Shown here piece by piece: positions 1 through 5,781 of a stretch of 5,956 nucleotides of DNA. Source of the DNA: a candidate division Zixibacteria bacterium 4484_93. GTDB taxonomy: Bacteria > UBP14 > UBA6098 > 4484-93. The notes under the pieces were generated by a model that was given only the letters and a program-made list of their open reading frames with translations, was not told the DNA's origin and did not search any database. Position numbers and translations under genes: made by a program. The stretch lies in the NCBI GenBank assembly GCA_002085385.1, contig NATO01000122.1:1-5956 (forward strand). The letters are read 5' to 3'. The stretch's first letter is position 1. Each line of letters starts with the position of its first letter.

Positions 1-987
1 ACGCTTCTCGACCCGACAGGTGGGGTTAAGGATATCAAAAGAAAACTTATCCGTGCGACCTCACCTGAAAGCTTTTCCGATGACCCTGTAAGGACAATGC
101 GTGCCCTTCGCTTTGAGGCACAGCTTAACTTTTCAATCGAAGAGAGAACCGAAGAGCTTATCCACGAATCAGCCCGTCTTATTAAGCTTGTCTCAGCCGA
201 GCGAATAAGGGATGAGCTGGAAAGGATTCTAACGAGGGTTCAAAAACCCTCCCAGGTGTTTGATAGGATGCACGAAACAGGCATTCTTGAACAGATACTG
301 CCGGAGCTGGAGCGATGCTATGGTGTGACCCAGCCCGGATGCTTCCACGAGTATGATGTTTTCTACCACTCGATAAAGACAGTAGATTTCGCGCCGAGGA
401 CAGTTGTTGTCAGGCTCGCTGCACTCCTGCACGATATTGGCAAGCCGAAAGCCCGCAGGCTCGGAGAGGATGGCAGGGCTCGTTTCTATGGGCACGATGT
501 CCTGTCCGAGAGAATGACCAGAAGCATCCTCAAACGGCTACGGTTCTCCAATAAAACCATCGAGGATGTCTCCGTTCTCGTCAGGAACCATATGTTCAAC
601 TATCGGTTCTCTGACAGGGGATTGAGACGCTTCATAAGACGCGTCGGATACGAAAGAATCGATAGGCTCTTTGCTCTCAGAAAGGCTGACATCCTTTCGA
701 GAGGACGAGCATACCCTAAGATGGATGAAGAACTGGTAGAATTCTCAAACTTCAAACAAAGGGCAAAAGATATTATCGAATCCGTGCCGGAATTCAGCAT
801 TCGGGAGCTTGCTATAAACGGAGACGATATTATGAACCGCTTCCGGATTCCAGAGGGTCCGGATGTTGGAAAGGTGCTTCGTCACCTGTTTTCACTTGTA
901 ATAGACGGTAAGATACCAAATAAGGAGGATGTTCTCCTGTCCGCGGCGGAGGAATATATAAGCAAAATGAAGAAGGAGAGAGTATGA
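1..987 (+). CDS. cca: CCA-adding enzyme / tRNA nucleotidyltransferase, class II with HD domain (5' end missing)
   Basis: The open frame runs from the first base to a TGA at 985-987, giving 328 visible codons; the true start lies upstream, so the ATG at 97 is internal. The first codons read LDPTGGVKDI, then DDPVRTMRALRF (79-114). These match the DP-x-GG segment and the [E/D]DxxR nucleotide-selecting motif of class II CCA-adding enzymes and poly(A) polymerases. The catalytic GGxVRD and DxD motifs would lie upstream, outside the window. An HD domain follows, with a first His at 367-369, the HD pair in LLHDIGKP at 430-435, GHD at 490-498 and a later NHM. In this family the enzyme adds or repairs the tRNA 3' CCA end in the cytoplasm. 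A CC-adding-only, A-adding-only or poly(A) polymerase role cannot be excluded without the head domain. The stop overlaps the sucC start (ATGA), implying cotranscription and probable translational coupling. Confidence 0.87.
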   Translation, partial: TLLDPTGGVKDIKRKLIRATSPESFSDDPVRTMRALRFEAQLNFSIEERTEELIHESARLIKLVSAERIRDELERILTRVQKPSQVFDRMHETGILEQILPELERCYGVTQPGCFHEYDVFYHSIKTVDFAPRTVVVRLAALLHDIGKPKARRLGEDGRARFYGHDVLSERMTRSILKRLRFSNKTIEDVSVLVRNHMFNYRFSDRGLRRFIRRVGYERIDRLFALRKADILSRGRAYPKMDEELVEFSNFKQRAKDIIESVPEFSIRELAINGDDIMNRFRIPEGPDVGKVLRHLFSLVIDGKIPNKEDVLLSAAEEYISKMKKERV

Positions 988-2126
988 AGATTTACGAGTA
1001 TCAGGCAAAGCAGTTTCTTGCACGATATGGTATAAAGGTTCAACCCGGTGATGTAGCGGAGACGCCCGACGAGGCTTACCGGATAGCAGAGCAGCTCGGG
1101 ACTGAGGTGGTTATAAAGGCTCAGGTCCACGCGGGCGGCAGGGGAAAGGCTGGCGGGATTAAACTCGCCAGAACACCGGAGGAGGCAAGGGAAAAGGCAG
1201 AAGCAATCCTTGGAATGAAGATAAAGGATATTACCGTGAGTAAGCTGCTGGTCCTTTCTGCTGTCGATATCGAGAGCGAATCCTATGCCGGACTGGTGAT
1301 GGATAGAAGAACGAAGAAGCCGGTGTTTATGGTTTCCCCTGCTGGGGGGATAGATATCGAGCAGATTGCAAGAAAGACACCGGAAAAGATTCTCAAATAC
1401 CCTGTTGACCCGTTCTTTGGGCTTATGCCGTCGAAGGCGAGGGAACTCGCATCGTTTCTCTATTCTGACAGGCAGCAGGTGAAACGGGTAATGCCGATTC
1501 TCTCCGGGTTGTATCGAATGTTCATCGAGAACGATTGCTCGCTTGCGGAGATAAACCCGCTCGTTGTGGATAAGGAAGGTGTTTTCTGGGCGGTGGATGC
1601 CAAGATAAACCTCGATGATAATGGGCTTTCCCGCCATCCGGAATTTGAAAAATTGCGAGACCCTGAGATTGAGGCCCCTCAGGAAAGGGTTGCAAGAGAG
1701 TCGAACCTATCCTATGTGAAGCTCGAGGGTAATATCGCCTGCTGTGTCAACGGTGCAGGGCTTGCTATGACGACGATGGATGTCATAAAATACTATGGTG
1801 GAGAGCCGGCTAACTTCCTCGATATCGGTGGCTCGTCTAACCCGAAGAAGGTGGTGAATGCACTCAGGATAATAAAAACCGACCCAAATGTTGAGGTGAT
1901 ACTTTTCAATATATTCGGCGGGATAACCCGTTGTGATGATGTCGCAGAGGGATTGAAAGAGGCGATTTTGGAGCTAAATATCGGCACTCCTGTGGTTGTG
2001 CGCCTGACGGGGACAAACGAGCAGGAGGCTCGAAAGATACTTTCCTCTATGGGGATAGAGGTTCATACCTCGATGGATGAGGCTGTCAAGTGTGCAGTTG
2101 CTCTCGTTGGAAAGGAGAGAAGATGA
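984..2126 (+). CDS. sucC: Succinyl-CoA synthetase beta subunit
   Basis: This 380-residue protein is close to the usual SucC length of about 388. It forms the nucleotide-binding half of succinyl-CoA synthetase, which interconverts succinyl-CoA + NDP + Pi with succinate + CoA + NTP. The N-terminal ATP-grasp domain begins MKIYEYQAKQFLARYG and carries Lys45 and the glycine-rich VHAGGRGKAGG (48-58). The metal ligands expected from E. coli are present as Asn191 in EINPL and Asp205 in AVDAK, with the same 14-residue spacing. The C-terminal CoA-ligase domain has GNIACCVNGAGLAM (from 249), GGEPANFLDIGG and NIFGGITRCD (from 309). Residue 20 is Gln where E. coli has Pro, which may bear on nucleotide choice. 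AAGGAG at 973-978 sits 5 nt before the ATG, which overlaps the cca stop. The gene ends in an ATGA overlap with sucD. The reading frame is intact and complete. Confidence 0.96.
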   Translation: MKIYEYQAKQFLARYGIKVQPGDVAETPDEAYRIAEQLGTEVVIKAQVHAGGRGKAGGIKLARTPEEAREKAEAILGMKIKDITVSKLLVLSAVDIESESYAGLVMDRRTKKPVFMVSPAGGIDIEQIARKTPEKILKYPVDPFFGLMPSKARELASFLYSDRQQVKRVMPILSGLYRMFIENDCSLAEINPLVVDKEGVFWAVDAKINLDDNGLSRHPEFEKLRDPEIEAPQERVARESNLSYVKLEGNIACCVNGAGLAMTTMDVIKYYGGEPANFLDIGGSSNPKKVVNALRIIKTDPNVEVILFNIFGGITRCDDVAEGLKEAILELNIGTPVVVRLTGTNEQEARKILSSMGIEVHTSMDEAVKCAVALVGKERR

Positions 2127-2888
2127 GCATAATAGTCGATGAGAGAACAAAGCTTCTCGTTCAGGGTATAACGGGGCGTGATGGCTCATTTCACACGAAG
2201 CAGATGCTTGCCTACGGAACAGATGTCGTTGCCGGTGTCACTCCCGACGGATGCGATATTCGAGGCGAAGGAGGCGGGAATAGAGACTATTGTCTGCATC
2301 ACCGAGGGGATTCCCACGCTCGATATGTCGAAACTCTACTGGTGGCTCAGGCTTGGCTCCGTTACCCTTATTGGACCGAACAGCCCGGGTGTCATCTCAC
2401 CGGGGAAATCGAAGGTTGGGATACTGCCATCCGGTATATTCAAAAGGGGAGCGGTCGGTGTTGTTTCACGCTCTGGAACATTGACATACGAGGTTGTTCA
2501 TAATCTGACACAGGCGGGTTTCGGGCAGTCGACCTGCGTCGGAATAGGCGGCGACCAGATAATCGGCACAAACTTCATCGATGCGCTCGAGATGTTCGCA
2601 GGAGACGACGAGACAGAAGCTGTTGTCCTGATAGGTGAAATCGGCGGCACCGACGAGCAGGATGCGGCAGAGTATATAAAGTCTGATTTCAGGAAACCTG
2701 TTGTTGCCTTCATTGCCGGTCAGACCGCTCCGCCGGGAAAGAGAATGGGGCACGCTGGAGCAATAATTTCAGGTAGCGAGGGAACGGCGATAGAAAAGAT
2801 AGAGGCTCTCAAGTCTGCTGGAGTGCCTGTCGCACCTGTGCCATCACGGATACCAGAACTTTTGAAAAAAACGGTTGAAAATCATTGA
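2123..2888 (+). pseudogene. sucD: Succinyl-CoA synthetase alpha subunit, disrupted by an internal frameshifting deletion
   Basis: The gene starts at ATG 2123 inside an ATGA overlap with sucC and reads MSIIVDERTKLLVQGITG, ending in the conserved VVAGVTP (to 2245). The normal continuation G-K-G-G through the VPAPF region is absent. In the next frame (from about 2247) the protein resumes as TDAIFEAKEAGIETI, CITEGIPTLDM, SRSGTLTYE, GFGQSTCVGIGGD and GKRMGHAGAI, ending at TGA 2886-2888. The phosphorylated His of the family is at 2751-2753. By comparison with recalled E. coli SucD (289 aa), about 37 codons minus one base, roughly 110 nt, are missing; these include the CoA-contacting Lys43 segment. 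As written, translation from 2123 stops at 2501-2503 after 126 residues, so no active subunit is expected. Either this is a real inactivating mutation or a misassembly. Both remaining parts are otherwise well conserved, so any decay would be recent. The family's PNCPG motif reads PNSPG here. Confidence 0.88.
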
Positions 2889-2912
2889 CCGAGGGAATTT
2901 TTGTGTTATTTT
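2885..2912 (+). promoter_or_regulatory. Possible sigma-70-type promoter for the kor genes
   Basis: In the only sizeable gap of the cluster, TTGACC (2885-2890, five of six to the -35 consensus) is followed after 16 nt by TATTTT (2907-2912, four of six to the -10 consensus). Transcription would start near 2919, giving a leader of roughly 28 nt before the korD ATG. The -35 box overlaps the last sucD codons. The gap is AT-rich compared with its surroundings. This is a weak pattern match and the organism's promoter consensus is unknown; the kor genes could simply be read through from upstream. Confidence 0.25.
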
Positions 2913-2933
2913 GTCCGAAGATTGACCAAAAAA

Positions 2934-2944
2934 TAAAGGGGTGA
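2934..2944 (+). promoter_or_regulatory. Ribosome binding site deciding the korD start
   Basis: The stretch TAAAGGGGTGA closely resembles the anti-Shine-Dalgarno complement. It ends 2 nt before ATG 2947, and its GGGG core (2938-2941) lies 5 nt upstream of that ATG. The in-frame GTG at 2941 lies inside this site, so it is an unlikely initiator and ATG 2947 is preferred. Confidence 0.6.
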
Positions 2945-2946
2945 AG

Positions 2947-3192
2947 ATGGCTGAGACAGCGGCAAAAAAGCCGAAGGTTCGCTACCCCGAGGGGAAAATA
3001 GTTGTTTTTGAGAAGTGGTGCAAGCGCTGCGGGATATGTGTCGCTTTCTGCCCGACAGGTGCACTCGCCGAGGATGAAAGAGGTGTCCCGTATCTGGCTA
3101 CTCCGGACAAGTGTGTTCTATGTGCTCAATGCTGGCTCCGCTGCCCGGACTTCGCCATAATAAAAGGACCAGAGATAAAGGAAGAAGAGTAG
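2947..3192 (+). CDS. korD: 2-oxoglutarate:ferredoxin oxidoreductase delta (ferredoxin-like) subunit
   Basis: This 81-residue protein is a small two-cluster ferredoxin. It has two CxxCxxCxxxCP motifs, with cysteines 25, 28, 31, 35 and 56, 59, 62, 66, each set expected to bind three Cys of one [4Fe-4S] cluster and one Cys of the other. In four-subunit 2-oxoacid:ferredoxin oxidoreductases the delta subunit carries electrons from the cluster in the beta subunit to soluble ferredoxin. A polar N-terminus (KKPKVRYPEGKIVVFEKW) and an acidic tail flank the core. There is no signal peptide or membrane segment, so it should be cytoplasmic. The gene ends 2 nt before korA and heads a delta-alpha-beta-gamma run, which assigns it as the delta subunit rather than a free ferredoxin. 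The same subunit type occurs in pyruvate and branched-chain oxoacid enzymes, so substrate identity rests on the neighbours. Confidence 0.9.
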   Translation: MAETAAKKPKVRYPEGKIVVFEKWCKRCGICVAFCPTGALAEDERGVPYLATPDKCVLCAQCWLRCPDFAIIKGPEIKEEE

Positions 3193-3194
3193 AT

Positions 3195-4349
3195 ATGCCG
3201 AACAAAGAGAGACCGGCACTCGTCCAAGGTAATATCGCCTGTGGATACGGTGCACTTGCCGCAGGATGCTCCTTCTTCGGTGGATACCCCATAACACCAT
3301 CGACAGAGATTGCCGAGTTTATGGCAAGAGAACTTCCCAAGCGGGGTGGCAAATTCATCCAGATGGAGGATGAGATGGGTTCGCTCGCCGCTGTTATAGG
3401 AGCGTCTATCGCAGGGGCAAAGGCTATGACTGCGACCTCCGGGCCAGGGTTCTCACTTATGCAGGAACATATCGGATTTGCCTATATAACAGAAACTCCT
3501 ATAGTCGTGGTTAATGTGATGCGAGGTGGTCCATCGACAGGGCTACCGACAATGACATCGCAATCGGATACGCTTCAGGCAGGATTTGGCACGCATGGAG
3601 ACTACTATGCAGTGGCATTTGCGCCATCATCCGTTCAGGAGGTATTTGAATACACCGTCAAGGCTTTCAATGCGGCGGAATTCCTCCAGACACCTGTTGT
3701 GCTCCTTATGGACGAGACACTTGCACATATGAGGGAAAAGTTTATCTATCCACCGACTGATTCGATAGAAGTTATCAACAGGAAAAAACCGGAGACGCCG
3801 TTTGCCTGGTTCAAACGGTTCGAGATGACGCCGGATTGCATCTCCGATTTCCCGGCGTTCGGGGATGGATACCGCTATCACATAACGGGACTTGTCCACG
3901 ACCCGATGGGTTTCCCCACAGCGGTCTCCAGTGAGATAGTGAAGAGTGCCGAGAAGCTCAGGGACAAGATACTTATCCACAAGGACAGATTCACATACTA
4001 CGAGAAGTTTATGACCGATGATGCCATCTGGCTTATCATTGCGTTTGGAACAGCTGCTCGCTCGGCAAAGCAGGCGGTTATCGAGGCTCGTCACCACAGG
4101 ATGAAAGTGGGACTTCTACAGCTTTATACTATATGGCCATTCCCGGATGAACTGATTGCCGAGCTGTCGAGGAATGTCGAGGGGATAGTTGTCGCCGAGA
4201 TGAACATGGGACAGCTCATCCGCGAGGTGAAGAAGGCTTGCCCAAGGAAACTGCCTATCCTCGGTGCCAACCGATACGACGGGGTGCTCATCACACCCGA
4301 CGAGATTATTCATTCCCTGAAAGCAGTTCACGGAAGTAAGGAGAAATGA
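3195..4349 (+). CDS. korA: 2-oxoglutarate:ferredoxin oxidoreductase alpha subunit
   Basis: This 384-residue protein is the typical size of a stand-alone alpha subunit with no fused gamma domain. With KorB it oxidatively decarboxylates a 2-oxoacid plus CoA to an acyl-CoA, passing electrons to ferredoxin; the reaction is reversible. The signature GGYPITPSTEIAE (Tyr31 to Thr37 is the oxoacid-binding loop) is followed by QMEDEMGSLAAVIGAS (56-71), TSGPGFSLMQEHIG and RGGPSTGLPT, all standard for the pyrimidine-binding domain. The C-terminal half (IIAFGTAARSA, LYTIWPFP, VVAEMNMGQL) is the transketolase C-terminal-like domain. ATG 3195 is chosen because it lies 2 nt after korD and begins the family-typical MPNKERPALVQGN; an upstream extension to 3111 would overlap the korD cysteine motif. 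The Shine-Dalgarno match (AAAGGA near 3177-3182) is somewhat distant. Proximity to sucCD favours 2-oxoglutarate as substrate, but another 2-oxoacid is possible. Confidence 0.93.
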   Translation: MPNKERPALVQGNIACGYGALAAGCSFFGGYPITPSTEIAEFMARELPKRGGKFIQMEDEMGSLAAVIGASIAGAKAMTATSGPGFSLMQEHIGFAYITETPIVVVNVMRGGPSTGLPTMTSQSDTLQAGFGTHGDYYAVAFAPSSVQEVFEYTVKAFNAAEFLQTPVVLLMDETLAHMREKFIYPPTDSIEVINRKKPETPFAWFKRFEMTPDCISDFPAFGDGYRYHITGLVHDPMGFPTAVSSEIVKSAEKLRDKILIHKDRFTYYEKFMTDDAIWLIIAFGTAARSAKQAVIEARHHRMKVGLLQLYTIWPFPDELIAELSRNVEGIVVAEMNMGQLIREVKKACPRKLPILGANRYDGVLITPDEIIHSLKAVHGSKEK

Positions 4350-5173
4350 TGGGACCAAAGAGCCCGATTTATGACTATCTTCGCTATAAGAAGAAATTTC
4401 CAACCGTTTGGTGTCCTGGCTGCGGTATCGGAACAATTATGGGAGCAATTATACGGGCTGTTATGTCGCTTGGATACGACAAAAACGATGTCGTTATGGT
4501 CTCTGGAATCGGTTGCTCGAGCCGTATGCCTGCCTATGTCGATTTCAACACCCTGCACACGACACACGGACGGGCAATCGCCTTTGCCACAGGGATAAAA
4601 CTTGCCAAGCCGCATCTGAAACTTATCGTCGTTACAGGCGACGGCGATGGGCTCGCCATCGGTGGAAACCACTTTATCCACGCCGCTCGAAGGAACATCG
4701 ATATAACGCACATACTTATCAACAACTCCATCTATGGTATGACGGGCGGCCAGTATTCACCGACGACACCGAGACGAGCTTTTGCCTACACAGCACCGTA
4801 TGGAAATATCGAACCGGATTTCGATGTTGTCGAGCTGGGTATCGCAGCAGGAGCATCGTTTGTCGCAAGAACCGCTGTCTATCATATTATACAGATGGGG
4901 AAGATTATCGAGAAAGCACTCAAGCACAAAGGGTATTCCCTTGTCGATGTTATCTCACAATGTCCTGTTCTCTACGGTAGGCTGAATAAGATGAGAAGCC
5001 CTGTCGAGATGCTCCTGTGGCAGAAAGAACACACTGTGGACATAAAGGTAGCCGCCAAGAAATCCCCGGAGGAGCTCGAAGGGAAGTATATCGTGGGTAT
5101 CTTTAAGGACGACCCGGATATGCCGGAGTATGTCAGCGAATATCAGAAGCTCATAGATTCTCTAAAGGAGTGA
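4346..5173 (+). CDS. korB: 2-oxoglutarate:ferredoxin oxidoreductase beta subunit (TPP and 4Fe-4S)
   Basis: This protein of up to 275 residues binds thiamine diphosphate and the catalytic-site [4Fe-4S] cluster. The cluster ligands expected for this family are present: Cys23 and Cys26 in WCPGCG, Cys57 in GIGCSSR and Cys206 in SQCPVLYGR, with near-identical spacing to characterised archaeal enzymes. The TPP/Mg motif is GDGDGLAIGGNHFIHAARRN (98-117) followed by INNSIYGMTGGQ (125-136). This form is typical of 2-oxoglutarate and broad-specificity 2-oxoacid enzymes. Two adjacent ATGs are possible. ATG 4346 overlaps the korA stop (ATGA) but lies only 2 nt after the AAGGAG at 4338-4343, whereas ATG 4349 is 5 nt away and may be the real initiator, shortening the protein by one residue. 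The gene is translationally linked to korA, consistent with equal synthesis of both catalytic subunits. The protein is cytoplasmic, complete and without anomalies. Confidence 0.94.
   Translation: MMGPKSPIYDYLRYKKKFPTVWCPGCGIGTIMGAIIRAVMSLGYDKNDVVMVSGIGCSSRMPAYVDFNTLHTTHGRAIAFATGIKLAKPHLKLIVVTGDGDGLAIGGNHFIHAARRNIDITHILINNSIYGMTGGQYSPTTPRRAFAYTAPYGNIEPDFDVVELGIAAGASFVARTAVYHIIQMGKIIEKALKHKGYSLVDVISQCPVLYGRLNKMRSPVEMLLWQKEHTVDIKVAAKKSPEELEGKYIVGIFKDDPDMPEYVSEYQKLIDSLKE
5164..5173 (+). promoter_or_regulatory. Ribosome binding site deciding the korC start
   Basis: AAAGGAGTGA is a good Shine-Dalgarno match that overlaps the korB stop codon. It ends 8 nt before ATG 5182, a normal spacing. The in-frame GTG at 5170 lies within this site and so is a poor initiator. 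A later ATG at 5218, just before the conserved domain, has only a weak upstream purine stretch. Confidence 0.55.
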
Positions 5174-5181
5174 GTGGAGAA

Positions 5182-5766
5182 ATGAATAAAAACAAGCAGA
5201 ATAAAGAGAGTTTCAAGATGGAAGTTCGCCTTGCCGGTTCGGGAGGGCAGGGGCTTATAACCGCCGGTATGATACTTGCAAAGGCGGCGGTCCTGACAGG
5301 CAAACTCAACGCTGTCCAGACCCAGAGCTATGGGCCCGAAGCAAGAGGAGGTGCCAGCCGCTCGGATGTTATCATAAGCGACTACGAGCAGATTTACTAC
5401 CCCAAGGCAAGAAAACTCGACATTCTGCTCGCATTTAACGAGGAGTCATACTATAAATATACCCCGCTCCTAAAAGGGGCGGGTATTCTCATTGTCGATG
5501 AGAAATATGTCCCGGAGGTCAAGGAGAAGAATGCGATAAGGTTCCCGTTTATAACGACTGCCAAAACCGAGATTGGAACACCGATTGTTGCTAATATCAT
5601 CGCTGTCGGTTTTATCGGTGGACTGACCGGGATACTGGGGAAGAAGGTTCTGAGGGAAGCGGTCACTACCAGCTTCAAAGAGGCTTTCAGGAAGAAGAAC
5701 CTGAAGGCTCTCGAGATAGGTTATCGTGTCGGCGGCAAGCACACTGAGAGAATGAAATTCCTATAA
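5182..5766 (+). CDS. korC: 2-oxoglutarate:ferredoxin oxidoreductase gamma subunit
   Basis: This 194-residue protein matches the pyruvate/ketoisovalerate oxidoreductase gamma domain in sequence and length. Hallmarks are VRLAGSGGQGLITAG (GSGGQG at 19-24) and TQSYGPEARGGASRSDVIIS (from residue 47). These are followed by a Rossmann-like core containing the LDILLAFNEESY and GTPIVANIIAVG segments. In this enzyme class the gamma domain is associated with binding CoA in the oxoacid oxidoreductase complex. The first 12 residues are Lys/Asn-rich and precede the conserved domain; Met13 (ATG 5218) is an alternative start without that tail. ATG 5182 is preferred for its ribosome binding site. The gene lies 8 nt after korB and 15 nt before the aldehyde dehydrogenase gene. 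It completes a four-subunit enzyme with separate gamma and delta chains, unlike two-subunit KORs where gamma is fused to alpha. Confidence 0.92.
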   Translation: MNKNKQNKESFKMEVRLAGSGGQGLITAGMILAKAAVLTGKLNAVQTQSYGPEARGGASRSDVIISDYEQIYYPKARKLDILLAFNEESYYKYTPLLKGAGILIVDEKYVPEVKEKNAIRFPFITTAKTEIGTPIVANIIAVGFIGGLTGILGKKVLREAVTTSFKEAFRKKNLKALEIGYRVGGKHTERMKFL

Positions 5767-5773
5767 AGGAGGT
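5765..5773 (+). promoter_or_regulatory. Ribosome binding site of the aldehyde dehydrogenase gene
   Basis: AAAGGAGGT is a near-perfect Shine-Dalgarno sequence overlapping the korC TAA stop. Its GGAGG core is 9 nt before ATG 5782. The in-frame GTG at 5776 would be only about 3 nt away, so ATG 5782 is the better start. Confidence 0.6.
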
Positions 5774-5781
5774 TTGTGAAG

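Noticed and set aside
882..1637. Long antisense open frame (251 codons) opposite cca and sucC
   Set aside because: It lies opposite the strongly conserved sucC frame. Its translation is Leu/Arg/His/Cys-rich with no recognisable domain, as expected for a shadow frame.
2178..2246. ATG 2178 as an independent start for the distal part of sucD
   Set aside because: The 23 codons before 2247 are an out-of-frame reading of the conserved SucD N-terminus, so this is not a separate gene.
2240..2255. Programmed ribosomal frameshift in sucD
   Set aside because: There is no slippery heptamer at the junction, and a frame shift alone would not restore the roughly 37 missing conserved residues.
2872..2902. 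Hairpin followed by a T-run as a terminator after sucD
   Set aside because: The stem (CGGTTGA with TTGACCG-like pairing) is 7 bp with two G-T pairs, and the five Ts begin about 6 nt after it. This is too weak for an intrinsic terminator.
3111..3194. N-terminal extension of korA up to ATG 3111
   Set aside because: It would overlap 82 nt of korD coding for its second cysteine motif. ATG 3195 starts directly at the family-typical N-terminus.
3627..4097. Antisense open frame (156 codons) opposite korA
   Set aside because: It lies opposite an intact, well-conserved korA; no motif or ribosome binding context supports it.
4408..4980. Same-strand open frame (190 codons) in another frame of korB
   Set aside because: It lies entirely within korB, has an Arg/Tyr/Cys-rich shadow composition and no family resemblance.
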